Shown piece after piece: positions 25,003-34,242 of a DNA stretch of 64,000 nucleotides. A program made the translations under genes and the position numbers. This stretch comes from an uncultured Clostridia bacterium (GTDB lineage: Bacteria; Bacillota; Clostridia; Oscillospirales; Oscillospiraceae): positions 1 to 64,000 of the forward strand of contig CAKNZJ010000122.1 in NCBI GenBank assembly GCA_932222125.1, read 5' to 3'. How positions within the stretch are numbered: the first letter of the stretch is position 1; each line of letters starts with the position of its first letter. The notes beneath the pieces are model-generated. The model was given only the letters and a program-made list of their open reading frames with translations. It was not told where the DNA came from and made no database searches.

Positions 25003-26130
25003 TCACAGCTCTAGCTTGAACAGGTTATGATCGCTTGCGAAATTGGCCGCGGAATAGCACACCAGAACCTGGTCGATCTGATGGTCCTGCACATATTGCT
25101 TGAGCGACATGTTGTTGTAGCGCAGGTCAAACAGATGAACCTCCTGGTAGTCTGAGGCTAGAAAGGGCGCCAGCGTATCAGAATAGGAGTCCCGGACCAC
25201 CAAAAGTTTGCCCCCGCTTCCCTCCGGATTTTGGAGGATACACAACGGTTGGTTCCCTCCCAGGAACATGGAGTACTTGTCCTTTTGCTCCAGCTTGGAT
25301 AGGTCATAGAGAGAGCCAGGGATGGGCTTTCCTTCAGGATACCTGGTAACGGTCACCTGCCCGTTCTCCCCTCCCTCAGGCACCAGGGTGTAAATGCTGT
25401 CCGGCTCCACCCAGCCAGCGCCGGCAGAGGACCACGTGGTACCGTAAAAGCTGTCGCTGCGCAGCACCGGCTCATCCTTTAACGCCGTACCTGAGCGGCC
25501 CATCCCCTTGGACAACGCCAAAAATCCCATCTGCGCCCCCATAGTGGTCCAGTGATGATCCGTGCGGTAGAATACATCTTCCCCAGATAGGGCGGCATAC
25601 AAATCGATAAAGGTCACATCGCCTGACAGCAAATCCTTCGCCTTTTCATTGGAGGAACCGTCGTCCACCTTGGGGGCATTGTCCGGGAGCCTGTCTGCCC
25701 ACACATAGCTCTTGTCCGGCACCAGAGAAAAGTACACGGGTATGTCCAAATTCTTCCCCAGCTGGTTCACATAGTTTACCCGGGCTGTCAAATCTTCCTC
25801 TAATGGAGCAGTATACTGGGCGAACAAGGTCTGGCCATCTTGGCCAAAATACACCCCATTGTTCTCCCGCTTGCCAAAAATCCGTTCCATCCGGGCCTTG
25901 AACTGGATCCATCCGTCCCGAAGGGGAAATTGGTCGATCACATAGTCCTCAAAGTCCTTCATAAACTGCCCGGATTTCAGACTGTTCAAGGTAGGAGCCT
26001 TGAATTGCGCCAGATAGCGGTTCTCTTGGGGGGAAAACGTCCGGTCAGGGGCGATCAGAAAGGCCGCTCCAAAGCCAAAGATGAACAGGCAGAACAGCGC
26101 CGTAATCAAGATGGCATATTTTTTACTCAT
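25003..26130 (-). CDS. DHHW-family (AlgX/AlgJ-like) acyl-transfer partner protein
   Basis: A 375-residue membrane-anchored extracellular protein: one N-terminal helix (ILITALFCLFIFGFGAAFLIAP), then an SGNH-like AlgX/AlgJ fold. The family motif YRTDHHWTTMGA is at about residue 190-201, preceded by a serine-nucleophile-like LVPDKSYVWADRLP and followed by LVVRDSYSDTLAPFLA, where the Ser of RDSYSD is the likely nucleophile. In alginate and wall O-acetylation, such proteins take acetyl groups from an MBOAT partner and place them on a polysaccharide. Here the MBOAT gene lies 12 bases upstream in the same operon. Which polymer is modified cannot be read from the sequence. Confidence 0.85.
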   Translation of the reverse strand: MSKKYAILITALFCLFIFGFGAAFLIAPDRTFSPQENRYLAQFKAPTLNSLKSGQFMKDFEDYVIDQFPLRDGWIQFKARMERIFGKRENNGVYFGQDGQTLFAQYTAPLEEDLTARVNYVNQLGKNLDIPVYFSLVPDKSYVWADRLPDNAPKVDDGSSNEKAKDLLSGDVTFIDLYAALSGEDVFYRTDHHWTTMGAQMGFLALSKGMGRSGTALKDEPVLRSDSFYGTTWSSAGAGWVEPDSIYTLVPEGGENGQVTVTRYPEGKPIPGSLYDLSKLEQKDKYSMFLGGNQPLCILQNPEGSGGKLLVVRDSYSDTLAPFLASDYQEVHLFDLRYNNMSLKQYVQDHQIDQVLVCYSAANFASDHNLFKLEL

Positions 26131-26142
26131 CCCCGCACCTCC

Positions 26143-27543
26143 TTAAAATCTGAAATACAGGAAGGGATTGTAGGTGCCATCCACCAGATAGGCGGTGGAC
26201 AGAATCAATCCCGCACACAACAACACTGGAAGGGCGGTCTGCCTCACCCGCTGGGGCAGGCCTTTCCACAGGTTGGCTCCCAGAGGGGTGGAGGCCACGG
26301 CGGCAATGACCAAAATAGGCCAGTAATTACCCAGGTAATAAAGGAAGGCCCCATCCCACAATCCCGCGCCCATTCCAAACATGGCCCCTAGGTATGGACC
26401 CAGCGCGGCACAGTCCTCCACAGCAAAGATGGCCCAGCCTACCAACACAATCAGCAAACCGTACAGGTGGCTCAACCAAGCGGGAACCTTTTCCAACACC
26501 CTGCCCAAAAACAATTTTTCCACCACAATCCAGAAAAAGTAGAACAGTCCCCAAATCAGGAAGTTCCAGCTAGCCCCATGCCAAATGCCGGTAGCAGCCC
26601 ATACCACCAGCAGATTGAAAATCATTCTAGGCGCTTTCACTCGGTTGCCCCCCAATGGGATATAGAGGTATTCCCGGAACCAGGAACCCAGGGAGATGTG
26701 CCAGCGCCGCCAAAATTCCGTGGCCGACTTGGCCACATAGGGGTAATTGAAGTTTTCCAGAAACTCAAATCCTAGCATTCTCCCCAATCCGATGGCCATG
26801 TCGGAGTAGCCGGAAAAGTCAAAGTATATCTGGAACGCGAAAGCCACCACTCCCAGCCACGCTCCCAAAGTGGTGAGCTGGCCCACGGGAGTGGCCAGGT
26901 ATGTGTCCCATAGAGAACCAATGGCGTTGGCCAACAGCACCTTTTTGGCCAGCCCCACCACAAACCGCTGCACCCCATGGGCAAAACGCTCCACAGTATG
27001 AATCCTCTCCTCCAGTTGGTCATCCAAGTCTTTGTACTTGATGATCGGCCCCGCAATGAGCTGAGGAAACAGGGTGACGAAGGTACCAAAGGTGACAATA
27101 TTCTTCTGGGTACGGGCATCTCCCCGGTAGACATCGATGGTATAACTCATCGTCTGAAAGGTGTAGAACGAGATCCCAATGGGCAGCTTTAGATTCAGCT
27201 TGGGCATCAGCTTTAGGCCAACAGCCTCCAGGGAGCCGGCTAGAAAATCCCAATACTTAAAGAAAAACAACAGAGCCAGGTTAAAGACCACTGACGAGGC
27301 CACTGCCAACTTTGCCCCTCGGACATTGCCCCTGCTCTTGCAGCGGGTGACCAACATACCATGGGTATAGTCGATGACGATTGAGGCAAACATAATCAGA
27401 ATATATACCGGCTCTCCCCAGCCGTAAAAAATCAGATTAAGGCCCAGCAATACCAGGTTGCGCCAGCGCAGGGGGGTAATGTAGTAGAAGAATAAAACTG
27501 CGCATAGATAGAGAAACAGAAAATATGGGGCAGAAAAAATCAT
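26143..27543 (-). CDS. MBOAT-family O-acyltransferase (AlgI/DltB-like)
   Basis: A 466-residue polytopic membrane protein. AlgI/DltB hallmarks: LPIGISFYTFQTMSYTIDVYRGD, QLIAGPIIKYKDL, QIYFDFSGYSDMAIGLGRMLGF, FWRRWHISLGSWFREYLYIPLGGNR and the catalytic-His region GIWHGASWNFLIWGLFY. It transfers an acyl group (usually acetyl) from the cytoplasm to an acceptor outside. GAGGTG is 8 bases before the ATG. It forms a unit with the DHHW gene and possibly the two DUF4358 lipoproteins upstream, with a hairpin-bearing gap of 235 bases between. Confidence 0.92.
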   Translation of the reverse strand: MIFSAPYFLFLYLCAVLFFYYITPLRWRNLVLLGLNLIFYGWGEPVYILIMFASIVIDYTHGMLVTRCKSRGNVRGAKLAVASSVVFNLALLFFFKYWDFLAGSLEAVGLKLMPKLNLKLPIGISFYTFQTMSYTIDVYRGDARTQKNIVTFGTFVTLFPQLIAGPIIKYKDLDDQLEERIHTVERFAHGVQRFVVGLAKKVLLANAIGSLWDTYLATPVGQLTTLGAWLGVVAFAFQIYFDFSGYSDMAIGLGRMLGFEFLENFNYPYVAKSATEFWRRWHISLGSWFREYLYIPLGGNRVKAPRMIFNLLVVWAATGIWHGASWNFLIWGLFYFFWIVVEKLFLGRVLEKVPAWLSHLYGLLIVLVGWAIFAVEDCAALGPYLGAMFGMGAGLWDGAFLYYLGNYWPILVIAAVASTPLGANLWKGLPQRVRQTALPVLLCAGLILSTAYLVDGTYNPFLYFRF

Positions 27544-27580
27544 GGGCGCTCACCTCAACGGTTTATTTTAACTAGAGATA

Positions 27581-27627
27581 ACCCTTGGCAAATGCGGAAC
27601 TCATATGTCCACTATTTTGCCAAGGGT
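27581..27627. repeat. Long-looped inverted repeat between the DUF4358 and MBOAT genes
   Basis: ACCCTTGGCAAA and its perfect complement are separated by 23 bases that contain CATATG, which recurs just outside. There is no T-run. It may be a regulatory or mRNA-processing structure ahead of the MBOAT gene; 27628-27778 shows nothing else. Confidence 0.5.
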
Positions 27628-27778
27628 CATATGAAGAGAACAGGGGGGCGCCACTGTTCTGCTTTTCACTCGGTTACAGGCGGACCGTTCACAGCTAAGG
27701 TCAGCGGTGCAGCCGCTTGACTGCTCCTACACCTGTCTCTCAACATCCAGGTAGGGATATGTACTCACTCCATCATCT

Positions 27779-28528
27779 CTAAAACAGAGCGTTGAACGCA
27801 GACACAACTTGGTTTGCCTCCTGGCTGACCACCAACATCACACAGTTGCCATTGACTACAATCCTGGCGTTGTTTTGCCAATTCTCAACCGTCTCGGGAT
27901 ACCAGGCGCCCGGGGTGGAGCCATCCGCCCCAACTTGGGTGTTGATGCGTTGTTGAAAGATATTCTTGACAGCCTGCGCATCGGCGCTGCTAGCCACCTC
28001 CACCAGGGCCACCTCAGCGGCGATGGAGGACATCTTGGCTGTGCGAAGCACCGTCTGTTTGCGCTGAATCCCAGACAGGCCAGGATAAATGTGCTCCAGC
28101 TGTGCTCCCTCCACCTCCATCATGGCGGGAGCCTCATCTCCCTTAAACTGGGACAGTCCGTTGTAAAACGCTGTCAGATTTACGGAAGGGGTGCTCTGGC
28201 CGCCGCTGGGCGCAGACGGTTTGGCCGGAGCCTTGCTGGGGGCCGGAGTCTTGCTCTGCGTGGGGGCTTTACTTTGCGCAGGCGCCTTGCTTTGAGCCGG
28301 GGCCTGGGAGGATGTGCTGGGTGACTGGCTCACCGCCTCACTGGGCTCTGGGAGCGGCGTTTCACTCTGCTCTCCACTGGGAGAGACAGCGGGCGTTTCA
28401 CTCTGCTCTGCGCTGGCACTTTCAGTAGGCTCTACGCTGTTTTGATTTTCCAAGCTTTCCTTGGGGGTACAAGCGGCCAGGCTCACACATAGCGTCATTG
28501 TGATCAACAGGGCTAAGCAGGTCTTCAT
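27779..28528 (-). CDS. DUF4358 lipoprotein with long Ser/Pro/Ala linker
   Basis: A 249-residue lipoprotein: signal ending VSLAAC (Cys about residue 20), a 100-residue low-complexity linker (SETPAVSPSGEQSETPLP, then repeats of SKAPAQSKAPTQSKTPAP), and a C-terminal DUF4358 domain of about 130 residues (LSQFKGDEAPAMMEVEGAQLE, AEVALVEVASSADAQAVKNIF, NNARIVVNGNCVMLVVSQEAN). The function of DUF4358 is unknown; the linker suggests the domain is held away from the membrane through the wall. The next gene upstream encodes a linker-free paralogue. Such lipoproteins often accompany DHHW/MBOAT genes in Clostridia. Confidence 0.8.
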   Translation of the reverse strand: MKTCLALLITMTLCVSLAACTPKESLENQNSVEPTESASAEQSETPAVSPSGEQSETPLPEPSEAVSQSPSTSSQAPAQSKAPAQSKAPTQSKTPAPSKAPAKPSAPSGGQSTPSVNLTAFYNGLSQFKGDEAPAMMEVEGAQLEHIYPGLSGIQRKQTVLRTAKMSSIAAEVALVEVASSADAQAVKNIFQQRINTQVGADGSTPGAWYPETVENWQNNARIVVNGNCVMLVVSQEANQVVSAFNALF

Positions 28529-28584
28529 TTCATATTTCTCCTATATCTAAAAATTTGCATGGAATGAATCTATCCAAGCGGCGC

Positions 28585-29082
28585 CTAATGCTTGAACAGC
28601 GCGTTAAATTCTTCCACAATGGCATCACAGTCCTGATGGCACATCATCATCACATAGTTGCCGTTTGCCACCACTTGAGCGTTGTTGGTCCACAGGTCGG
28701 TAGACTCTGGGTACAAAGCTCCGCCATTTACCATATCGTCAATCCTGGTCTGGAAAATTTTCTTTACTTTTTCCGTGTCCTCATCGTTTTTGGTCTGCAC
28801 CAAGGCAAACTCTCCATTGTTGATATTGACCGCGCACATATAGATCACCTGCTGCTCCAAGTCTATGTCCAGCAGACCGGCCATTGAATTTTCCAGATAC
28901 ATTCTCCCAAATTCATCCTCTGGGTTAACCAATTCCAAAAAGGCAGTGAATTCATGATTCTCCTGGAGCGTCTTGGCAAACGCGGTCAGGTCTACCTGTT
29001 TGGCCTGGGTCTGCCTGCCGGTGCAGGCGGTCAGTCCGCACAGCAGTAAGACAGCCAGAACAAGGGTCATCATCTTTCTCAT
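28585..29082 (-). CDS. DUF4358 lipoprotein, short paralogue
   Basis: A 165-residue lipoprotein: signal ending CGLTAC (Cys about 20), then directly a DUF4358 domain. It shares with the downstream paralogue the blocks ALVQ/ALVE, KKIFQTRID/KNIFQQRIN, LYPE/WYPE, NNAQVVANGNYVMMM and FNALF. GGAGGAAG precedes the ATG. The two genes are 56 bases apart and co-oriented with DHHW/MBOAT. The mature domain contains HQDCD, with an unpaired Cys. Confidence 0.8.
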   Translation of the reverse strand: MRKMMTLVLAVLLLCGLTACTGRQTQAKQVDLTAFAKTLQENHEFTAFLELVNPEDEFGRMYLENSMAGLLDIDLEQQVIYMCAVNINNGEFALVQTKNDEDTEKVKKIFQTRIDDMVNGGALYPESTDLWTNNAQVVANGNYVMMMCHQDCDAIVEEFNALFKH

Positions 29083-29195
29083 ATTCTTCCTCCCTGAAAA
29101 TTAAGAATTTTGTTTAGCCGAAGGGGTCCCTACCGATATGCTTAGACGCAAGGACCTGAAAAAGGTTCCCACATAATACAAATTTTTATACACGT

Positions 29196-29816
29196 TCAAG
29201 TCAGGCCTGCAATGTGTCCCTGAATTCTCCTTATGAGCATATCCTGGGCCACCAAGTTGTGCCCCCCCTCCAGCACCACCACGTCAGCGTACTGACGGCT
29301 GGGCTGGACAAACTGCTCGTGCATTGGCTTGACGGTGGTGAGATACTGGTCAATCACTGAATCCAGGGAACGGCCCCGCTCCTTCACATCCCGGCGGATA
29401 CGGCGCAGAATGCGCACATCCGCATCAGTGTCCACAAATATCTTGATGTCCATCAGATCCCGCAGCTGCTTATTTTCAAAAATCAGGATGCCCTCTACCA
29501 CCACTACCTTGGTGGGGCGCACATCCGCAAAGCTGTCGGAGCGGTTGTGCACAGCGTAGTCATACACCGGACAACGGATGGTCTCCCCTGCAATGAGCCG
29601 GCGCAGGTGGTCTACCATTAATTCGGTGTCAAAGGCATCTGGATGATCGTAGTTTAAAGCAGCCCGTTCCTCAAAGGTCATTCCATCGTGCCGTTTATAA
29701 TAATTGTCGTGGTAAACCACAGACACATCGGCACCAAAGGTCTCCTGAAGCCTTTTCGTCAAAGTAGTTTTCCCCGAGCCGGTGCCTCCGGCAATGCCAA
29801 TGAGTATAGTCTCCAT
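29196..29816 (-). CDS. udk: Uridine kinase
   Basis: A 206-residue P-loop kinase that phosphorylates uridine/cytidine in pyrimidine salvage. Walker A is GGTGSGKTT (residues 8-16); then YHDNYYKRHDGMTFEER, NYDHPDAFDTELM, CPVYDYAVHNRSD and VVVEGILIFENKQLRDLMD, all typical of Udk. GGGAGGAG is 7 bases before the ATG at 29816; the longer frame to 29918 begins in the promoter. Promoter at 29890-29918. It ends 113 bases before the DUF4358 gene, with no clear terminator between, so some readthrough into that operon is possible. Confidence 0.93.
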   Translation of the reverse strand: METILIGIAGGTGSGKTTLTKRLQETFGADVSVVYHDNYYKRHDGMTFEERAALNYDHPDAFDTELMVDHLRRLIAGETIRCPVYDYAVHNRSDSFADVRPTKVVVVEGILIFENKQLRDLMDIKIFVDTDADVRILRRIRRDVKERGRSLDSVIDQYLTTVKPMHEQFVQPSRQYADVVVLEGGHNLVAQDMLIRRIQGHIAGLT

Positions 29817-29889
29817 GGATCCACTCCTCCCATCCTGTTCCAGGCGTGTCCCCTGGCTCTCCATAGGCAATCCGATATTATAAATATAA

Positions 29890-29918
29890 AGTTTATCATG
29901 ACGCCGAAAAATTGGCAA
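29890..29918 (-). promoter_or_regulatory. Promoter of udk
   Basis: On the minus strand: TTGCCA, 17 bases, TAAACT. Confidence 0.6.
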
Positions 29919-30017
29919 CTGTTTCAGGGGAAGCGGGGAGATTTTGTCATAACGCTCCGGATATGCTGTGGCTCCAGCAAAAAAGTTGAAATTTTGTCCC
30001 TTTCGCCAGATTTTCTC

Positions 30018-30046
30018 TTGTAATTTTTATACTAAACGAATATAAT
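30018..30046 (+). promoter_or_regulatory. Promoter of trmL and probably the glycolytic genes
   Basis: TTGTAA, 17 bases, TATAAT, 24 bases before trmL. No other promoter as good was seen before pgk. Confidence 0.7.
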
Positions 30047-30069
30047 GTCCATGGTTAAGGGAGGCTGTT

Positions 30070-30555
30070 ATGGTCAATATTGTTTTAGTAGAACCGGAAA
30101 TCCCGCAGAATTGCGGCAATATTGCCCGGACTTGTGCCGCCACCCGCTGCCGGCTCCATCTGGTGGAACCCTTGGGCTTTGATATCAGCGAAAAAGCGGT
30201 AAAACGGGCCGGGTTGGACTACTGGCCGATGGTCGATCTGACCGTCTATTCCTCGTTGGACGATCTGTTCGCCCGTACCCCCCGCCCTGACCTGTGGCTG
30301 GCCACTACCAAGGCCCCGCAGGACTATACGCAAGCTACGTTTCGGGAAGGCTGCTGGCTCTTTTTTGGAAAAGAGACCGCCGGCCTTCCAGAGCACTTCC
30401 GCACGGAGTATGCTTCGCGCTGCATCCGCATTCCCATGCGGGAGGACGCCCGTAGTTTGAACCTCTCCAACTCGGTGGCCATCCTCACCTATGAGGCCCT
30501 GCGCCAGCAGGGCTTCCCCGGTCTGAACGGAGTTGGCAGAATGGGCAGGATGTAG
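30070..30555 (+). CDS. trmL: tRNA (cytidine/uridine-34 2'-O)-methyltransferase TrmL
   Basis: A 161-residue SPOUT-class RNA methylase: NIVLVEPEIPQNCGNIARTC (motif 1), LWLATTKA, WLFFGKETAGLPE (motif 2, knot) and RIPMREDARSLNLSNSVAILTYEALRQ (motif 3). It methylates the wobble base of tRNA-Leu isoacceptors using SAM. AAGGGAGG precedes the ATG. pgk starts 43 bases after the stop with no terminator, so this tRNA gene heads the glycolytic transcript. Confidence 0.93.
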   Translation: MVNIVLVEPEIPQNCGNIARTCAATRCRLHLVEPLGFDISEKAVKRAGLDYWPMVDLTVYSSLDDLFARTPRPDLWLATTKAPQDYTQATFREGCWLFFGKETAGLPEHFRTEYASRCIRIPMREDARSLNLSNSVAILTYEALRQQGFPGLNGVGRMGRM

Positions 30556-30598
30556 TTTTTGTCCTCTGCAAGGTGTAACTGTGGAAAGGAGCTTCGCT

Positions 30599-31795
30599 AT
30601 GAACTACAACAAGAAGACCGTAAAGGACATCGATGTGGCTGGAAAAAAGGTGCTTTTGCGCTGCGACTTCAACGTGCCCATGGCCAAGGACGGTAGCGGC
30701 GTGATCACCGATGATAAACGCATCCGCGCCGCCCTGCCCACCATCCAGTATCTGCTGGACCAAGGGGCGGCGGTCATCGCCTGCTCCCATATGGGCAAGC
30801 CAAAGGGCGAAATCAAGCCTGAATTGTCCCTCAAACCTGTGGCTGCTCGGCTCAGCCAACTGCTGAATTTAGAAGTTATCATGGCCGATGACGTGGTGGG
30901 GCCTGACGCTCAGGCCAAGGCCGCAGCTCTCCAGGGTGGGCAGCTCATTTTGCTGGAAAACACCCGCTTTGAGCCAGGAGAAACCAAGAATGATCCGGAA
31001 CTGGCCCGAGCCATGGCGTCCATGGCCCAGGTGTATGTATCCGATGCATTTGGCGCTGTCCACCGCGCCCACGCTTCCACCGCCGGAGTGGCCAAGTACC
31101 TGCCCGCCGTATCCGGCTTTCTTATCCAAAAGGAACTGGATTTCATTGGCGGCGCCCTGGCCAATCCTAAGCGTCCGCTGGTGGCCATTTTGGGCGGCTC
31201 TAAGGTGTCCTCCAAAATTGGCGTGATCAACAACCTGCTGTCCATCGCCGACACCATCATCATCGGCGGCGGCATGGCTTACACCTTTTTTGCCGCCCAA
31301 GGTGGTAAAGTGGGCGATTCCCTGCTGGAGGATGATTGGAAGGAATACGCCAACGACATGGTGAATAAGGCGCGGGAGAAGGGAGTTGCACTGCTTCTCC
31401 CGGTAGACACCATAGTAGCGGACGCCTTCTCCCCCGATGCAAACAGCCAGGTGGTCCGGGCCGGGGAAATCCCCGACGGCTGGCAGGGGTTGGACATTGG
31501 CCCTGAAACGGTGAAGTTGTTCTGCGCCGCTGCGGCCGATGCCGGCACTGTCATCTGGAACGGCCCCATGGGGGTATTTGAATTCGATCAATTTGCCCGG
31601 GGCACTCGGGCAATAGCCCAAGCCCTGAGCGAAACCCAGGCCATCACCATTATTGGCGGGGGGGACAGCGCTGCCGCGGTACAACAGCTTGGCTATGCCG
31701 ATAAAATGACCCACATCAGCACCGGCGGCGGAGCCAGCCTGGAATTCATGGAAGGAAAAGAACTTCCCGGTGTGGCCTGTCTCCTGAATCGATAA
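30599..31795 (+). CDS. pgk: Phosphoglycerate kinase
   Basis: A 398-residue glycolytic enzyme converting 1,3-bisphosphoglycerate and ADP to 3-phosphoglycerate and ATP. RCDFNVPM (substrate loop), SHMGKPKGE, LLENTRFEPGE, AFGAVHRAHAST, LGGSKVSSKIGVI and the nucleotide-binding IIGGGDSAAAVQ are all present. AAAGGAG at 30584-30590 sets the ATG at 30599; the upstream extension overlaps trmL. First of four consecutive lower-glycolysis genes; gapA is not in this window. Confidence 0.97.
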   Translation: MNYNKKTVKDIDVAGKKVLLRCDFNVPMAKDGSGVITDDKRIRAALPTIQYLLDQGAAVIACSHMGKPKGEIKPELSLKPVAARLSQLLNLEVIMADDVVGPDAQAKAAALQGGQLILLENTRFEPGETKNDPELARAMASMAQVYVSDAFGAVHRAHASTAGVAKYLPAVSGFLIQKELDFIGGALANPKRPLVAILGGSKVSSKIGVINNLLSIADTIIIGGGMAYTFFAAQGGKVGDSLLEDDWKEYANDMVNKAREKGVALLLPVDTIVADAFSPDANSQVVRAGEIPDGWQGLDIGPETVKLFCAAAADAGTVIWNGPMGVFEFDQFARGTRAIAQALSETQAITIIGGGDSAAAVQQLGYADKMTHISTGGGASLEFMEGKELPGVACLLNR

Positions 31796-31828
31796 AGAGC
31801 ATATATACAGGAAGGAGCCCTACAAGTT

Positions 31829-32599
31829 ATGAATCTGAAATACCGAAAGACAATCATTGCCGGCAACTGGAAAATGAATAAAACCCTCACCGAAACCCGA
31901 GCCTTTGCCGAGGCTATCAAGCCCAATCTGGGCCGCCACAAATGGTGTGAGGTGGTTCTGTGCGTTCCCAGCGTCAACGTGTCGGGCTCGGTGAAGCTAT
32001 TTAAGGATACCCGGGTGTCCATCGGCGGCGAGAGCTGCCATTATGAGGCCTCCGGCGCCTACACTGGCGAAGTTACCGTGGAAATGCTGAAGGATGTAGG
32101 CGCCAAATATGTCATCATCGGTCACTCTGAGCGCCGGCAGTATTACAACGAAACTGACTTTACCGTCAACAAGAAAGTCCATGCCGCCCTGGAAGCCGGC
32201 CTTCGCCCCATTATCTGCGTAGGCGAAAGCCTGGAGCAGCGCGAGCTTGGGGTGACCCAGGAGCTGATCTCCTACCAAGTAAAAGTGGCCCTGGCTGGAT
32301 TGAGTGATCATCAAGTGCGGCGGGCTATCATCGCCTACGAGCCCATCTGGGCTATTGGCACCGGAAAGACCGCCACCGCCCAACAGGCAGGAGAGGTGTG
32401 CACCCACATCCGGTCTATCATCCGCAAAGAGCACGGCGCCCGTATAGCCAGAGCGGTGACCATTCAGTATGGGGGGTCTATGAACGCCAAAAACGCTGCC
32501 GAGCTGTTGGCCCAACCTGACATTGACGGCGGCTTGATCGGCGGCGCCTCCCTCAAGCCCGACGACTTTCTGACCATCATCAACGCCGCCAATCAATGA
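31829..32599 (+). CDS. tpiA: Triosephosphate isomerase
   Basis: A 256-residue TIM barrel interconverting dihydroxyacetone phosphate and glyceraldehyde 3-phosphate. Catalytic set: Lys15 in NWKMN, His99 in GHSERR, Glu171 in YEPIWAIGTG; the phosphate-binding IQYGGSMNAKNA and GGASLKPDDF close the barrel. AAGGAG precedes the ATG. It lies 33 bases after pgk. Confidence 0.97.
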   Translation: MNLKYRKTIIAGNWKMNKTLTETRAFAEAIKPNLGRHKWCEVVLCVPSVNVSGSVKLFKDTRVSIGGESCHYEASGAYTGEVTVEMLKDVGAKYVIIGHSERRQYYNETDFTVNKKVHAALEAGLRPIICVGESLEQRELGVTQELISYQVKVALAGLSDHQVRRAIIAYEPIWAIGTGKTATAQQAGEVCTHIRSIIRKEHGARIARAVTIQYGGSMNAKNAAELLAQPDIDGGLIGGASLKPDDFLTIINAANQ

Positions 32600-32689
32600 A
32601 CACGGCGCCTGATCAGATATCCCGGCAAGGACACCCAGACCGCCGGTATTATCAGACCCATTCCCTCTGTTTATGAAGAAAGGCTTTCT

Positions 32690-34207
32690 ATGAAAACACC
32701 CACTACCTTGATTATTATGGACGGCTTTGGCTGTGCTCCAGAAAAAACAGGAGACAACGCCATCACTGCCGCCAATACCCCTAATTTAGACCGGCTGTTT
32801 GCTGAAAATCCCTGCTGTCGCCTGTCCGCCTCCGGTATGGACGTAGGCCTGCCCGATGGACAGATGGGCAACAGCGAAGTGGGCCACACCAACATCGGCG
32901 CCGGCCGGGTGGTGTTCCAGGACCTGCCCCGCATCACCCTGGATATACAACAAGGCGGATTTTTCCAAAATCCAGCCTATGTCAAAGCTATGGACTCCTG
33001 CCGGGAAAAAGGCTCCGCCCTCCATCTGCTTGGCCTGCTGTCCGATGGAGGCGTCCATTCCCACATCGACCACCTGCTGGCTCTGGTGAAGATGGCCAAG
33101 GAGCGGGGACTGACTCTAGTCTATATCCACTGCTTTCTGGACGGACGGGATGTCTCCCCCACTTCCGGAAAGGGTTTCGTTACGCAGCTGCAGCAGGAGC
33201 TGGCTGCACTTGGCACAGGCCGGATTGCCACTGTTATGGGCCGGTACTACGCCATGGACCGGGACAACCGATGGGAACGGGTCAGTCGGGCCTATGCCGC
33301 CATCGCCGATGGTCAGGCCCCTCTTGTAGAAGACCCCGTCCTGGCCATCCAGCAATCCTATGACGCCGGGGTCACAGATGAATTTATAGAGCCCATGGCC
33401 TGTACCCCCAATGTCAAAGTAAACCAAAACGACTCTATCATTTTTTACAATTTCCGGCCTGACCGGGCCAGGGAGCTCACCCGAGCCTTTGTAGACCCAG
33501 ACTTTACCGGCTTTGAGCGAGAGCACGGTTTCCTCCCGGTCTGCTATGTATGCACCACGGAGTATGATGCCGCCATGCCCAATGTGGAGGTAGCCTATCC
33601 CCGGGAAAAGCTGTCCAACATCTTCGGTTCCTATATCTCCCGGCTGGGGCTGACCCAGCTGCGCATTGCCGAGACGGAGAAATATGCCCATGTCACCTTC
33701 TTTTTTAATGGCGGCATAGAGCAGGTGTTCCCTGGAGAGGACCGTTGCCTCATCCCCTCTCCCAAGGTAGCCACCTATGATCTCCAGCCTGAGATGTCCG
33801 CCCCCGAGGTGACCGCCGAGGCAGTCAGGCGCATTGAGAGCGGACAGTATGATGTGATTATTCTGAATTTTGCTAACTGCGATATGGTGGGCCACACTGG
33901 AGTCTATGAGGCTGCGGTGAAGGCCGCACAAGCTGTGGATGATGGAGTGGGTCAGGTGGTAGCTGCCACCGCCAAGCTGGGCGGTATATCCATCATCACC
34001 GCTGACCACGGCAATGCCGAACACATGGTGGATCAGGACGGCACTCCCTTTACCGCCCACACCACAAATCTGGTGCCCTGCTGCGTGGTTGGCGCCGATG
34101 TCAAACTGCGGGACGGCCGGTTGGCCGACCTGGCGCCCACCATGCTGGATCTGATGGGATTGAATAAACCTGCAGAGATGGACGGAGAAACCCTCATCGT
34201 CCGTTGA
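32690..34207 (+). CDS. gpmI: Cofactor-independent phosphoglycerate mutase
   Basis: A 505-residue Mn-dependent enzyme converting 3-phosphoglycerate to 2-phosphoglycerate. IIMDGFG (first metal Asp), the phosphoserine in MGNSEVGHTNIGAGR (Ser62), FLDGRDVSPTSG, GRYYAMDRDNRWER and the metal-binding NCDMVGHTG and ITADHGNAEHM are all visible. AAGAAAGG precedes the ATG. It lies about 90 bases after tpiA. The long antisense frame opposite it is a shadow. Confidence 0.97.
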   Translation: MKTPTTLIIMDGFGCAPEKTGDNAITAANTPNLDRLFAENPCCRLSASGMDVGLPDGQMGNSEVGHTNIGAGRVVFQDLPRITLDIQQGGFFQNPAYVKAMDSCREKGSALHLLGLLSDGGVHSHIDHLLALVKMAKERGLTLVYIHCFLDGRDVSPTSGKGFVTQLQQELAALGTGRIATVMGRYYAMDRDNRWERVSRAYAAIADGQAPLVEDPVLAIQQSYDAGVTDEFIEPMACTPNVKVNQNDSIIFYNFRPDRARELTRAFVDPDFTGFEREHGFLPVCYVCTTEYDAAMPNVEVAYPREKLSNIFGSYISRLGLTQLRIAETEKYAHVTFFFNGGIEQVFPGEDRCLIPSPKVATYDLQPEMSAPEVTAEAVRRIESGQYDVIILNFANCDMVGHTGVYEAAVKAAQAVDDGVGQVVAATAKLGGISIITADHGNAEHMVDQDGTPFTAHTTNLVPCCVVGADVKLRDGRLADLAPTMLDLMGLNKPAEMDGETLIVR

Positions 34208-34242
34208 CGATATCATTCACACAGAAAAGGAGATTGAGTCTG

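Noticed and set aside
28190..28440. Repeats coding for Ser/Lys/Ala/Pro in the DUF4358 lipoprotein taken as a DNA repeat array or CRISPR
   Set aside because: Short, imperfect, in frame and without spacers; it is a low-complexity protein linker.
33116..34216. 366-codon minus-strand frame opposite gpmI
   Set aside because: Shadow of a fully conserved glycolytic gene; no start signal.
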